Notes: generated by a model not told the origin, from the letters alone. Shown: positions 1 to 8,974, numbered from the stretch's first letter. The stretch: DNA of 64,000 bases from Staphylococcus borealis (GCF_001224225.1 NZ_CUEE01000001.1:496001-560000), one strand, 5' to 3'. Made by a program: numbers and translations.

Positions 1-297
1 TCCGTCATAATTAGTTGTTTCAAAGTGATAATGTTGCGTCGGCTTTCTCATGTCACCATCAATAATCAATGTTTTATATCCTGCCTGCGCATAAGTAATA
101 GCAATATTGGCTGATACAATACTTTTACCAGCTGCTGGTTTCTCAGATGTGACAATAATGCTTCTAATCTCTTCAACTCCTGAGAACATAATATTAGATC
201 GAATCCCTCTCACTTTTTCACTCACAATTGATTTAGGTTTATCTTCAACAAATAAAGGTGTTTGTAGCTTTTTACGTTTCTCATTTTTTTTAGCCAT
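1..297 (-). CDS. capB: Capsule tyrosine kinase, Cap5B/Cap1B type (partial, N-terminus)
   Basis: This is the N-terminal 99 residues of a BY-type tyrosine kinase; the rest runs off the left edge. The sequence shows a P-loop (PAAGKS, residues 54-59) and the Walker A' motif (LIIDGDMRKP, about 77-86) that defines bacterial tyrosine kinases. The ATG at 297 follows AGGAG. Members of this family are cytoplasmic kinases that are activated by the cytoplasmic tail of the CapA membrane partner and control chain length and export of capsular polysaccharide. The partner gene lies directly upstream, 13 bp away, so the two are an operon. Whether a full capsule cluster follows cannot be seen. Confidence 0.9.
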   Translation of the reverse strand, partial: MAKKNEKRKKLQTPLFVEDKPKSIVSEKVRGIRSNIMFSGVEEIRSIIVTSEKPAAGKSIVSANIAITYAQAGYKTLIIDGDMRKPTQHYHFETTNYDG

Positions 298-310
298 AAT
301 TTTTCTACTC

Positions 311-973
311 CTATTTTAATTTTTGAATTGAACCTAGGACTGGAATATCTAATTCACGTTTTACATCTTCTTCCGTTCTAATTCTTCTATCAAACAATTC
401 TTTTAACACGACAATCATCATAGCGATTATAATCCCTAAAATGAGGCCTATTGCTAAATTTAACAATAAATTAGGTGATACTTTAGTTGCAGTCCCGTTT
501 GCTTTAGATAACACTGATACATTATCAACATTCATAATTTCAGGCATTTTATCACTAAATACATTTGCAATATCATTTGCAACTTTTTCTGCGTCTTTCT
601 TACTTCCATTCTTAACATTCACATTTAGTATTTGAGATTCAGCTTGTGTTGTAACGGTTAACATATCTTTTATGTCTTCAGCTGAATATTTAGAGTTTTT
701 CTTAGCCACGTCTTCAATAATGCGTGGACTTTTTAAAATTTCAGAATATGTATTTACTAATTGAATATTACTTTGGACTTCTTGAGCCATTAACTCCGAA
801 TTTTTTTCTTTTTGGTTAACTAGCACTTGCGTATTTGCTTCATATTTAGGTTTCATTAAAAACACTGTTACTAATAAACTAATTAGCATTAATATGATTG
901 GTAATAGAACAATTAGCTTCCAATTTTTCTTAATAGCGTTCATAAATTTCGATAAATCTAATGTATTTTCCAT
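311..973 (-). CDS. capA: Capsule chain-length regulator / kinase activator, Cap5A/Cap1A type
   Basis: A 220-residue Wzz-type membrane protein. It has two membrane segments (about residues 18-40 and 168-192) flanking an extracytoplasmic region, and a short cytoplasmic tail ending DIPVLGSIQKLK. In Gram-positive bacteria this tail activates the separate CapB kinase encoded next. I chose the ATG at 973 because GGAGG sits just before it; the upstream in-frame TTG at 985 lies inside the ribosome binding site. The gene is first in the operon with capB. It belongs to the polysaccharide chain-length determinant family; the exact polysaccharide is unknown. Confidence 0.88.
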   Translation of the reverse strand: MENTLDLSKFMNAIKKNWKLIVLLPIILMLISLLVTVFLMKPKYEANTQVLVNQKEKNSELMAQEVQSNIQLVNTYSEILKSPRIIEDVAKKNSKYSAEDIKDMLTVTTQAESQILNVNVKNGSKKDAEKVANDIANVFSDKMPEIMNVDNVSVLSKANGTATKVSPNLLLNLAIGLILGIIIAMMIVVLKELFDRRIRTEEDVKRELDIPVLGSIQKLK

Positions 974-1440
974 GACAACCTCCAAATTCTAATTTCGATA
1001 TTAATTTTATATTTTTAACATGGTTTTTACAACAAAATTTTAAAATATAATTAATATTATTCTTTGTAATTACGAATTAATTTTGTTTTTCTTCAACTTG
1101 ACAAAACATATTTTTTACAATTAACAAAACCTTTACACTTCATCTTAAAATATTACTTCGAATATATGTTTAAGTTTATGTAAATATCATGTAAATGCGT
1201 GTCAAATAAACTACATCAATACGCAATGTGTAGTTTTTCCCTAATTATTTGAGTCAGTGTTATCCCCAATTCCGATAAAAGGATTCAGAATTCTTTATCC
1301 GTACATTATATAATATTGAACAGTCATTATATGTCCACTCGAGATAAATTATTTTATATTTTAAAAAACGTATATTTAACAAATAACCCTTTTCATTCGT
1401 TACATCCGTTGTGATTTATCTAATAAATTATATGTATACA
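974..1440. other. Intergenic region upstream of capA with two hairpins
   Basis: About 470 bases without a gene. Two inverted repeats are visible. AAACTACA at 1208-1215 pairs with TGTAGTTT at 1229-1236 and is followed by a short T-run. An imperfect GATAAA...TTTATC hairpin lies at about 1277-1306. The capA promoter must lie here, but I cannot place it confidently. The first hairpin could end a plus-strand transcript. Confidence 0.4.
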
Positions 1441-1480
1441 AAAAACCAAGATACTTCTACACAGAAATATCTTGGTTTTA
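1441..1480. terminator. Rho-independent terminator
   Basis: AAAACCAAGATA pairs perfectly with TATCTTGGTTTT across a 14-base loop, with A/T runs on both sides. It lies just past the stop codon of the 33-residue minus-strand gene and would end its transcript. Confidence 0.85.
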
Positions 1481-1484
1481 AATA

Positions 1485-1586
1485 TTAATATTCAATATTT
1501 GGCATTTCGTTTACTTTGTTTTGGTATTTTTTGAAACCAACATATGCAGCTACGCCTAAAACTACTGTAATTAATAATCCCTTCAT
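1485..1586 (-). CDS. Small membrane protein, 33 residues
   Basis: A short gene with a clear ribosome binding site (AAGGAGTG) and ATG at 1586. It encodes MKGLLITVVLGVAAYVGF followed by a charged stretch KKYQNK and an acidic end. The pattern is one N-terminal membrane helix and a short charged tail. A perfect terminator follows immediately, so this is a self-contained transcription unit. I do not recognise the function. The size and the hydrophobic helix with a lysine flank would fit a small regulatory membrane peptide or a toxin-like peptide, but nothing here proves either. Confidence 0.65.
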   Translation of the reverse strand: MKGLLITVVLGVAAYVGFKKYQNKVNEMPNIEY

Positions 1587-1805
1587 GTCTGTCACTCCTT
1601 TAAGGTTCTACATTTATTAGATTTCTTAAATATTTAAATCTAAATTTACCTATATTATACACTTAAAATCGTTCATTTTTAAAGTCACGTTTCACTATCT
1701 TATACACCATTGGTCTGATTTTTTATCAAAAGTATTGCAATAATTTGAAAATCTAATATATTAATTATATCGATTTCGAAATAAATTTATTAGAGGTGCA
1801 CGACT

Positions 1806-2432
1806 GTGGCAAAATTATTATACATTACAGCACATCCATTAGATGAATTAGCTTCTAATTCTATGGCTGCTGGTAAAGCATTTATTGAATCATACAAAGA
1901 AAATCACGCTAGTGATGAAGTAAAACATATTGATTTATTCAAAGAAGATATTCCAGTGATTGATAAAGATGTATTAACTGGTTGGGGTAAATTAAGAAAT
2001 GGTGACGATCTTACTAAAGAAGAACAACAAAAAGTAGATCGTTTCAGCGAAATCTTAGAAGAATTCCTTTCTGCGGATAAATATGTGTTCGTTTCACCAA
2101 TGTGGAATCTTTCATTCCCTCCTGTATTAAAAGCATACATTGATGCGATTTCAATTGCAGGTAAAACTTTCAAATACACTGCTGAAGGTCCTCAAGGTCT
2201 TTTAACAGATAAAAAAGTATTACACATTCAATCACGTGGTGGCTTCTACTCAGAAGGTCCAGCTGCTGATGTTGAAAGTGGCGACCGTTACTTAAGAACA
2301 ATTATGACTTTCTTAGGTGTCCCTTCATACGAAAATGTCATTATTGAAGGTCACAATGCTCAACCGGAAAGAACGGAAGAAATCAAAGCCGCTTCAATTG
2401 CCGAAGCACAAGAAATGGGTAAAACTTTCTAA
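1806..2432 (+). CDS. azoR: FMN-dependent NADH-azoreductase
   Basis: A 208-residue flavodoxin-fold enzyme of the AzoR/AcpD family, which uses NADH and FMN to reduce quinones and azo compounds as a cytoplasmic homodimer. Family features seen are the N-terminal phosphate-binding beginning LLYITAHP, the FMN-contact segment [17 protein letters not shown] in the middle, and the SRGG motif (about residues 140-143). The GTG start at 1806 follows AGAGGTG with normal spacing. The length is the family's usual one. The gene stands alone, with its own terminator, and is convergent with a MarR regulator, which could plausibly respond to quinones or electrophiles; that link is inference. Confidence 0.92.
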   Translation: MAKLLYITAHPLDELASNSMAAGKAFIESYKENHASDEVKHIDLFKEDIPVIDKDVLTGWGKLRNGDDLTKEEQQKVDRFSEILEEFLSADKYVFVSPMWNLSFPPVLKAYIDAISIAGKTFKYTAEGPQGLLTDKKVLHIQSRGGFYSEGPAADVESGDRYLRTIMTFLGVPSYENVIIEGHNAQPERTEEIKAASIAEAQEMGKTF

Positions 2433-2443
2433 TAAACCTTATT

Positions 2444-2481
2444 AAAAGGCATTGCGTAAACGACTACGCAATGCCTTTTTC
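2444..2481. terminator. Bidirectional terminator between azoR and marR-type gene
   Basis: AAAAGGCATTGCGT pairs perfectly with ACGCAATGCCTTTT around a 10-base loop, followed by T on the plus strand and by A/T on the other side. It ends azoR and probably the convergent regulator gene. Confidence 0.9.
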
Positions 2482-2928
2482 TTACTCATCTTTCAAATGC
2501 TGAATATCTTGAAACCCTTCTCTGTAATTCGATAATTCTTCCATGATGTCATACCAATCATGGCCCACGTTTTGAAATGTACGTTGCATTAATTCATTTT
2601 GCGCTTTATTCAATTTATCCACTAACTTACTTCCTTTAGGTGTTGGGAATAATTGTTTCACGCGTCGATCTTCTTCAGATGTTTGTTCGACAATAAGCCC
2701 TTCTTCTTTCAATTTGCGCAACGTCGCATGTGATCCCTGTTTAGAAATTTCAAGTGTTTTCAATAATTGTTTAATGGTAATACCAGGCAATTTATTAATG
2801 AAGAATAAAAAGCGATGGTGTTGACGACTCATGTCATATTTTTCAATAATTTCATCTGCCGTTTTTATAAATGTCTTATATGCGAAGTAAAATAACATAT
2901 GTTCATAATCATTTTTATTACTATCCAT
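2482..2928 (-). CDS. MarR family transcriptional regulator
   Basis: A 148-residue winged-helix protein. The recognition helix region (ISKQGSHATLRKLKEEGLI, about residues 62-80) and the wing motif DRRVKQLFPT are typical of MarR, which binds DNA as a dimer and is usually released by phenolic or oxidising ligands. It is divergently transcribed from ipdC, with 150 bases between them, so ipdC and its own gene are the likely targets. On its own strand a TATAAT-like -10 element sits in the AT-rich, partly palindromic stretch around 2955-2980. The ligand is unknown. Confidence 0.88.
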   Translation of the reverse strand: MDSNKNDYEHMLFYFAYKTFIKTADEIIEKYDMSRQHHRFLFFINKLPGITIKQLLKTLEISKQGSHATLRKLKEEGLIVEQTSEEDRRVKQLFPTPKGSKLVDKLNKAQNELMQRTFQNVGHDWYDIMEELSNYREGFQDIQHLKDE

Positions 2929-3011
2929 AAGCTTCTTTCCTTTTCCATTTGTGAATGATTACCCACATTATAATCAATTTTCAAAAAACAGTCGAAAAAA
3001 GGTCAACGCAA

Positions 3012-3040
3012 TTGACTTTATTATTTAATGTAATTATATT
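3012..3040 (+). promoter_or_regulatory. Sigma-A promoter of ipdC
   Basis: A -35 box TTGACT (3012-3017) and a -10 box TATATT (3035-3040) are separated by 17 bases, which is the standard spacing. The ipdC ribosome binding site AAAGGTGG follows about 25 bases further on. Confidence 0.7.
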
Positions 3041-3079
3041 GTAAGTGTATTCTAATTTATAAATAAAGGTGGAATGAAT

Positions 3080-4720
3080 ATGAAACAACGTGTAGGACAA
3101 TACTTAATGGATGCAGTACATCGTGCAGGTGTCGATAAAATATTTGGTGTTCCTGGCGATTTCAACCTAGCATTTCTAGATGACATCGTGCGTCATGACG
3201 GTGTGGAATGGGTTGGCACAACCAATGAACTTAATGGGAGTTATGCTGCGGATGGCTATGCACGTATCAATGGACTAGGCGTGCTTGTTACAACATTTGG
3301 TGTAGGTGAATTAAGCGCGGTTAACGGGATTGCAGGTTCGTATGCTGAACGTGTCCCTGTTATTGCGATTACAGGTGCACCAACACAAGCAGTAGAACAA
3401 GCCGGTAATTATGTGCATCACTCATTAGGTGAAGGTCGTTTCGATAGCTATCAGAAAATGTTTGAACATATTACGACTGCACAAGCGTACATTACTGCTG
3501 AGAATGCTACAACTGAAATTCCTAGAGTCATCAATGCTGCTATTCATGAACGCCGCCCAGTGCACATTCATCTTCCTATTGATGTTGCAATGACTGAAAT
3601 TGAGGTGGAATCATCATTTGATGTGACACCAGCACCAGACGTCAACGTTGAGCACTATATTGATATGGTTGCAGAGAAATTACGTTCTGCATTACAACCC
3701 GTCATTATTACAGGTCATGAAATTAATAGTTTCCATTTACACGAAGCACTTGAGCAATTTGTTAATCGAACACAGATTCCAGTCGTTCAATTATCGCTAG
3801 GTAAAGGTGCCTTTAACGAAGAGAATCCATATTATATTGGTATTTATGATGGCAAAATTGCAGAAGATCAAATTAAAGATTATGTCGATCATAGTGATGC
3901 CATTTTAAATATTGGAGCTAAATTGACTGACTCAGCTACAGCCGGTTTCTCTTATGAATTTGATATTGATGACGTCGTTATGCTTAATCACCATAACTTC
4001 AAGCTGAACGAAACAACTACTGAAGATGTGACGCTACCTCGCTTAATCGACGGCTTGAATACAATTGATTATCGATATGAGGGTACGTTCCCTCCTTTTA
4101 AAAAGGAAGCAACAAATGAAATAACTTTATCAGATGATATCTTAACGCAAGCAACTTACTTTGACATGATGCAACACTTTATTAAAGATGATGATGTCTT
4201 ATTAGCTGAACAAGGTACATCATTCTTCGGTGCGTATGATTTAGCTTTACCAAAAGATATGACATTCATTGGGCAACCATTATGGGGGTCTATCGGTTAC
4301 ACACTACCAGCTACATTAGGTACGCAAATGGCTGATCCAAATCGCCGTAACATCTTATTAATCGGGGATGGCTCATTACAACTTACAGTTCAAGAATTAT
4401 CTACGATGATTCGCCAAGATATCAAACCGATTATCTTCGTGATTAATAACGATGGTTATACAGTAGAACGCTTAATCCATGGTATGGAAGAGACGTACAA
4501 TGATATCCGTATGTGGGATTATAAAGCGCTACCGAAAGTATTTGGTGGCGATAACGTTGCTGTGCATGACGTGAAGACTTCTAATGACTTACAGAACGTC
4601 TTTGACGCCATTAACGCTGCACCAGAACAATTACACTTCACTGAAGTTACAATGAAATGGGATGACGCACCAGCCAAACTTCGCGACATTTCAAAAGCCT
4701 TTGCAGCACAAAATAAATAA
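3080..4720 (+). CDS. ipdC: Indolepyruvate / alpha-keto acid decarboxylase (TPP enzyme)
   Basis: A thiamine-diphosphate-dependent decarboxylase of 546 residues that removes CO2 from indolepyruvate or related aromatic/branched keto acids to give the aldehyde. The N-terminal domain carries the TPP-activating glutamate in NELNGSYAADGYAR. The C-terminal domain has the Mg/TPP motif GDGSLQLTVQEL ... VINNDGYTVER. The length matches PDC/IPDC enzymes. I prefer the second ATG (3080), which has better spacing from AAAGGTGG than the ATG at 3074. It is divergent from a MarR gene that may control it. The exact keto acid preference cannot be read from the sequence. Confidence 0.9.
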   Translation: MKQRVGQYLMDAVHRAGVDKIFGVPGDFNLAFLDDIVRHDGVEWVGTTNELNGSYAADGYARINGLGVLVTTFGVGELSAVNGIAGSYAERVPVIAITGAPTQAVEQAGNYVHHSLGEGRFDSYQKMFEHITTAQAYITAENATTEIPRVINAAIHERRPVHIHLPIDVAMTEIEVESSFDVTPAPDVNVEHYIDMVAEKLRSALQPVIITGHEINSFHLHEALEQFVNRTQIPVVQLSLGKGAFNEENPYYIGIYDGKIAEDQIKDYVDHSDAILNIGAKLTDSATAGFSYEFDIDDVVMLNHHNFKLNETTTEDVTLPRLIDGLNTIDYRYEGTFPPFKKEATNEITLSDDILTQATYFDMMQHFIKDDDVLLAEQGTSFFGAYDLALPKDMTFIGQPLWGSIGYTLPATLGTQMADPNRRNILLIGDGSLQLTVQELSTMIRQDIKPIIFVINNDGYTVERLIHGMEETYNDIRMWDYKALPKVFGGDNVAVHDVKTSNDLQNVFDAINAAPEQLHFTEVTMKWDDAPAKLRDISKAFAAQNK

Positions 4721-4749
4721 AAATATTGCTTTTGCTAAACATCAAGAGT

Positions 4750-4893
4750 CTGGGACATAAATAATATAATACTGCTATTTAGCAAATTAGCAGTAGTTGA
4801 CTGAACTGAGAAGGCGCTTAAATCAAGCTTTTCTCAGTTCTAGTCACCTTTGCAGGGGTGGGACGACGAATTTAAAAGAATTCTGTCCCACTC
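4750..4893. repeat. Staphylococcal composite intergenic repeat (copy A)
   Basis: It contains the blocks GTCTGGGACATAAATAATAT, a CTGAACTGAGAA...TTCTCAGTTCTAGTCA hairpin, and a GTGGGAC...GTCCCAC hairpin at 4858-4891. The same blocks, in the opposite order and orientation, occur at about 7830-8150 and 30550-30765, and partly at 43350. The last hairpin probably acts as terminator for ipdC and for the convergent CapA-type gene. Confidence 0.75.
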
Positions 4894-4915
4894 CCTTGTT
4901 TGTGTATAGCTTTAT

Positions 4916-6058
4916 TTATATACTCTTTTCATCTAAATAGTCGGAATCAATGACGTCTTTCGTTATATCTTGTAGATGTTTAAGATTCCATTGACTTTTA
5001 TTGTCGTGTCTCAAACCATGTTGTTGCGCTAAACTCTCATTATAATCATCTAAGTTGTACACTTCAAAATCATGTCTCGTGTCTTTATCGGTTTCATCCC
5101 ACTGCTGATAGTGATTGACCATACTTGTCCACTTCACATGTTCTATGTGTGCACCTTTAGGCGCTTTAACGATATCAAAATTCAATCTTCCTAATAATTG
5201 ATTATGTTCATTTCCAGTATCTTGTCCATTCAGAAAATTACCTAATGAATAAGCGACCAATGTTTGATGATGACCATGTTGACTCTTCACCCATTCAACC
5301 GGTTGTATGACATGGGGGTGCGTGCCTATTACGACATCTACACCTTCATTCGCAAATAATTGCGCATATTTCCTTTGTGTACGATTTGGCTCATGATGAT
5401 TCTCTAACCCCCAATGGGCCGACACCATCACGACATCACTTTGTTGTTTAGCTTTTCTTACATCACGTTTAATCGTTTTTTCATCAAACGTTTTAATCGT
5501 ATATGGATAGCGTGATGTCATATCATTTGTACCATATGTATAACTTAGTAAACTCACCTTAATGCCATTTACAGTCATGACTGGTATTGTTTGAGCGTCC
5601 TTTTCCGAATTAAAAACACCTGTAAATAAAACATGATCTTCAAATGGTTTCCAAGCCTTAAGATGATTTAACACCCCTTCATCACCTTGATCTAAGGCAT
5701 GATTATTGGCTCCATTGACCATATCAAAGCCTGTTGCGACAACATCTTGCGCAATTTGGCTTGGTGTATTAAAGTGCTTAAATCCAGAAAATGGGCGATT
5801 ATCACCACCTAAAGGAGATTCTTGATTAATAAACGCAAGATCAGGTGCTTGTATGTCCTGCTTAATGTGTGAATACATAGGTTTAAAATTAAACGTGCCA
5901 TCTTGTTGCATCGCATCATTATACACAACCGGATGTATTAAATTATCTCCGACTGCAACCACTGACGCCTCATCAGTCACATCTTCGGCTAACGTCATGC
6001 CACAAAGGATAGCAAAAGTAAAAAATAATATTATACAGCTGACATAATATTTAATCAC
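4916..6058 (-). CDS. CapA/PgsA-family metallophosphatase-like exported protein
   Basis: A 380-residue protein with an N-terminal hydrophobic segment (residues 1-24) that is a signal peptide or anchor, followed by a calcineurin-like fold. Motifs seen in order are VGDNLIHP, NQESPLGG, GANNHALDQG, SAHWGLE and GTHPHVIQ, the metal-binding set of the CapA (poly-gamma-glutamate capsule) family. In Bacillus and S. epidermidis the CapA protein works with capB, capC and capD genes to transport poly-gamma-glutamate. None of those is adjacent here, so its role is open. The GTG start at 6058 is preceded by GAGGG. It is monocistronic. Confidence 0.82.
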   Translation of the reverse strand: MIKYYVSCIILFFTFAILCGMTLAEDVTDEASVVAVGDNLIHPVVYNDAMQQDGTFNFKPMYSHIKQDIQAPDLAFINQESPLGGDNRPFSGFKHFNTPSQIAQDVVATGFDMVNGANNHALDQGDEGVLNHLKAWKPFEDHVLFTGVFNSEKDAQTIPVMTVNGIKVSLLSYTYGTNDMTSRYPYTIKTFDEKTIKRDVRKAKQQSDVVMVSAHWGLENHHEPNRTQRKYAQLFANEGVDVVIGTHPHVIQPVEWVKSQHGHHQTLVAYSLGNFLNGQDTGNEHNQLLGRLNFDIVKAPKGAHIEHVKWTSMVNHYQQWDETDKDTRHDFEVYNLDDYNESLAQQHGLRHDNKSQWNLKHLQDITKDVIDSDYLDEKSI

Positions 6059-6256
6059 AATACGTGCCCTCTTTCATTGAAGCATTATAATGTCTTTTAT
6101 ATTCAGAACATCTTTAAATAAATTGCATAACACTTTATAATCATAGCTTTTATTTAATTTTAGTAGATTACTTATTTCGATGCAATTTGAATAAGAAAAT
6201 AGTTTAATATATCATTTAATTGTATATTTTTATTAATTATTATAGGGAGTTATAAC

Positions 6257-6676
6257 ATGATATTATTACCACTAAGCATCATTATGGGGTGCTTTGGTTA
6301 CATCTTTAAATGCCATCCACCTACCGAGCGCAACGGTTGGTACGGTTATCGAACAAAGAAATCCATGGCCAATGATCGCAATTGGATTAAAGCACAAAAA
6401 CAATATGGCATCTATTCTTTAAAATACTTATGGGTAATCATATTGTTTGGAATTATCGGACTCATGATTGAAATTGTAGGTATAGCGAGAAACAATGATT
6501 TAATCATTATGGCCGGTTTAGGCATAGAATTGGTAGTAATGGTATGGTATTTATTATCTATTGGAAAGTCGAGAGAGAGTTATAAATATTTTCCTTTTTT
6601 AAAAATTTGTGAGTCCTTGGATTGTTTTATTATTAATAGAATACATCCCACGTCGTTCCATTCACAATTGAAATAA
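6257..6676 (+). CDS. SdpI-like small membrane protein
   Basis: A 139-residue protein with three hydrophobic segments and the SdpI-family signature NGWYGYRTKKSMANDRNW (about residues 26-43). SdpI of Bacillus is an immunity protein and signalling receptor for the SdpC killing peptide; many firmicute relatives have unknown roles. RBS GGGAG precedes the ATG. The last 30 or so residues, from about 110, do not look like the usual family end and may reflect divergence or a frameshift. No sdpC-like toxin gene is near. Confidence 0.7.
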   Translation: MILLPLSIIMGCFGYIFKCHPPTERNGWYGYRTKKSMANDRNWIKAQKQYGIYSLKYLWVIILFGIIGLMIEIVGIARNNDLIIMAGLGIELVVMVWYLLSIGKSRESYKYFPFLKICESLDCFIINRIHPTSFHSQLK

Positions 6677-6693
6677 TTAAATAAAACAAAACT

Positions 6694-6730
6694 AGCCTTC
6701 CACTTCGTTTAAACTTCGAAATGGAAGGCG
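6694..6730. terminator. Bidirectional terminator
   Basis: GCCTTCCACTTCG pairs with CGAAATGGAAGGC (one mismatch) around a short loop. It lies between the convergent SdpI-like and LacI-type genes. Confidence 0.8.
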
Positions 6731-6734
6731 TTAT

Positions 6735-7730
6735 TTATGTACTTTGTCGTTCTACGATATTTAATTTTAATACGTCATGATTGCTTTCAAATGTTGTATC
6801 TTCAAGCAATGCCAGTAAGTAGTGAATCAATTGCTTACCAATGTCATTAACTGGTTGATTCACTGTCGATAAAGGAATCTTCAATAAACTAGAAATGGGT
6901 TGGTTATCATATCCCATAATCGCGATTTGATTGGGAATATCAATGTGATGCTCAGTTAAAAAATGAATTAACCCTAATGCGACTTCATCACTGCCAGTAA
7001 ATATAGCATCTGGCAACATGTCTTGTTCTAGCAATGTTTCCCCTATGCGTTCACCGTCTTCAATCGTATGCACATTATTAAAAATCCACTCTCGTCTAAT
7101 GGCTAAACCATTGTCTTTCATTGCCTCTCTAAACCCAATATTTCTAGGCTTATTGAAACAATGATCATAGTAATGATTATCTGTACAATACGCTATATGA
7201 CGATAGCCTTTATTAATTAAGTATTGAATGGCATCATACGTCGTTTGACGTTGATTGGTATGTATGATTTTCACTTTATCTGACTGAGTTGATTGATCCG
7301 CCGATAATACGATAGGACCATATTGCGTATACGGTTCTAAAACCTCTATATCATTTTCAAGCGTACCCATAATCACGCCAGCAATGTGCTTCTGTTTAAA
7401 CATATTTAATAACCGTAACTCTTCATCTTTATGATTATATGTCTGCATGATTAACGTATGATATGGCGTATCTTTAATTTCTTTGTCAATTGCATCTATT
7501 AAGTATGCGAAATACGGATTCGTAATTCTAGGTACAATAATGCCAATCGTATAAGACTTGTTAGAGCGCAATTGCATCGCGATTGAATTCGGAACATAAT
7601 CCAGTTCATCCATCGCTTGTTGGATTTTAATTTTCTTTTCCTCAGAAATATAGGGATGATGGTTCATATACCTTGAAACCGTCGATATGGATAATCCCGC
7701 TCTCTGAGCTACATCTTTAATTGTCGCCAT
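6735..7730 (-). CDS. LacI/GalR family transcriptional regulator
   Basis: A 331-residue sugar-type repressor. Residues 1-55 form the LacI helix-turn-helix (MATIKDVAQRAGLSISTVSR), and the rest is a periplasmic-binding-like effector domain (IGIIVPRITNPYF, ...FTGSDEVALGLIHFL). I chose ATG 7730, which follows AAGGTGG; the longer frame from 7760 would start inside the operator. A near-perfect palindrome lies in the leader at 7746-7759, so autoregulation is likely. No sugar-uptake or catabolic operon adjoins it; the neighbours are an SdpI-like gene and an esterase. The effector is therefore unknown. Confidence 0.9.
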   Translation of the reverse strand: MATIKDVAQRAGLSISTVSRYMNHHPYISEEKKIKIQQAMDELDYVPNSIAMQLRSNKSYTIGIIVPRITNPYFAYLIDAIDKEIKDTPYHTLIMQTYNHKDEELRLLNMFKQKHIAGVIMGTLENDIEVLEPYTQYGPIVLSADQSTQSDKVKIIHTNQRQTTYDAIQYLINKGYRHIAYCTDNHYYDHCFNKPRNIGFREAMKDNGLAIRREWIFNNVHTIEDGERIGETLLEQDMLPDAIFTGSDEVALGLIHFLTEHHIDIPNQIAIMGYDNQPISSLLKIPLSTVNQPVNDIGKQLIHYLLALLEDTTFESNHDVLKLNIVERQST

Positions 7731-7745
7731 AGTACCCACCTTCAA

Positions 7746-7759
7746 TGAAACCGTTTTCA
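7746..7759. promoter_or_regulatory. LacI/CcpA-type operator at the LacI-family gene
   Basis: TGAAAACGGTTTCA (read on the minus strand) matches the catabolite-response consensus TGNAANCGNWNNCA and is almost a perfect palindrome. It sits 16-29 bases before the chosen ATG and so would block transcription or early elongation. It could bind the encoded regulator, CcpA, or both. Confidence 0.7.
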
Positions 7760-7829
7760 TTATTTATGATAGGTTGTCGCTACATTTTTGTCAATCGCTC
7801 AAGTTAGATATTCAACAGTTAATAGGGTG

Positions 7830-8150
7830 TGGATCAGGATTCTTTTAAAATTCGTCGTCCACTCCCAGCTTGCTTTGCTTGTTGAATTTCTTGATGAAAT
7901 TCTCTTTGCTGGGGCCCCAAACCCCAACTTGCTTAGCTTGTAAAATCTCTTTCGTGATTTTTTGTGTTGGGGCTCCGACTCCCAGCTTGCTTTGCTTGTT
8001 GAATTTCTTAGTGAAATTCTCTTTGCCGGGCCTCCGCCCGCAAGGATGACTAGAACTGAGAAATGCTTGATTTAAGCGATATCTCAGTTCAGTCAGCTAC
8101 TGCGAATTGGCAAAATAGCATGATCATATTATTTATGTTTCAGTCTCGAA
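7830..8150. repeat. Composite STAR-like intergenic repeat (copy B, expanded)
   Basis: About 320 bases of modular repeat. The module AGCTTGCTTTGCTTGTTGAA occurs twice and a variant AACTTGCTTAGCTTGTAAAA once; each is followed by a TTTCTT..GAAATTC type hairpin and a GGGGCCCC/GGGGCTCC core resembling S. aureus STAR elements. The right part carries the CTAGAACTGAGAA...TCTCAGTTCAGTCAGCTACTGC block shared with the copies at 4750, 30550 and 43350. No gene is present. Confidence 0.8.
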
Positions 8151-8206
8151 GATAGCACTTTATTGGCGCCATCTTCGTATAATGATGAAATCATTTGGGC
8201 GCCTAT

Positions 8207-8974
8207 TTATGCTTCCACTAACCATTCAATTGTACGTTTAATCGCTTTATCCCAGAAGGCATAATCATGTTCACCTGGGCCTTCTTCATATTGATAGTCT
8301 ATCCCTTTATCATCCAAGTAGGCCATAAATTGTTGGTTGTCTTCATATAAGAAATCTTCTGTCCCACATTGAATGAATAACTCAAGTAGAGTTAAGCCTT
8401 TGTCAACGGCTTCATCAACTAAATGATATGTATCGAGTTCAGTCCCTTTGATATTGGTATCTTCCCCAGTGATCGCTTTAGGTGCAAAATCAGTATAATC
8501 AAGTTCCATTAGTCCTTGTGCCTGAAAGACTGCAGATAATGGTGATGCTTTAGCGAAAAGCTCGCCTTGTGTTAATGCAAATTTCATCGTGCCATACCCG
8601 CCCATTGAATGTCCTGCAATAAAATTGTCTTTACGCTGTGTCGATAATGGCAGTAACTTATGCGCATAGTGATACACTTCCAATATGTGGTCATAATAAC
8701 TATGACCGTACGCCATATTCGCATAACCACTATGATCTGCATTCGGCATAATAATGGCCAATTGGTGTTCATCTGCATATCGCTCAATACTTGTGAAACG
8801 TGTATACGATGTTGCATCACTTGATAATCCATGCAGTAGCATCAATGATTGGTACGATTTCGGCGATAATGTATCGTCGAAGAAACTCGCGTCTTCTGGA
8901 ATGATTGCTACAAACGATTGTTGCATACCTAAAGCTGGTGAGAAGTAATTGATTGTCATGAGTGCCATATTCAT
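8207..8974 (-). CDS. fphF: Alpha/beta-hydrolase esterase, FphF/EstA type
   Basis: A 255-residue serine hydrolase closely resembling S. aureus FphF, an esterase that cleaves short acyl esters. The nucleophile elbow GHSMGGYG is near residue 120, LMLLHGLSSD forms the oxyanion-hole region, and the C-terminal GEHDYAFW supplies the catalytic His. No signal peptide is present, so it is probably cytoplasmic or loosely associated. Start chosen at 8974, where AGAAGGG has workable spacing; the first frame ATG at 8980 touches the RBS. As in S. aureus, it lies just downstream of arcR, in its own unit because a terminator intervenes. Confidence 0.9.
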   Translation of the reverse strand: MNMALMTINYFSPALGMQQSFVAIIPEDASFFDDTLSPKSYQSLMLLHGLSSDATSYTRFTSIERYADEHQLAIIMPNADHSGYANMAYGHSYYDHILEVYHYAHKLLPLSTQRKDNFIAGHSMGGYGTMKFALTQGELFAKASPLSAVFQAQGLMELDYTDFAPKAITGEDTNIKGTELDTYHLVDEAVDKGLTLLELFIQCGTEDFLYEDNQQFMAYLDDKGIDYQYEEGPGEHDYAFWDKAIKRTIEWLVEA

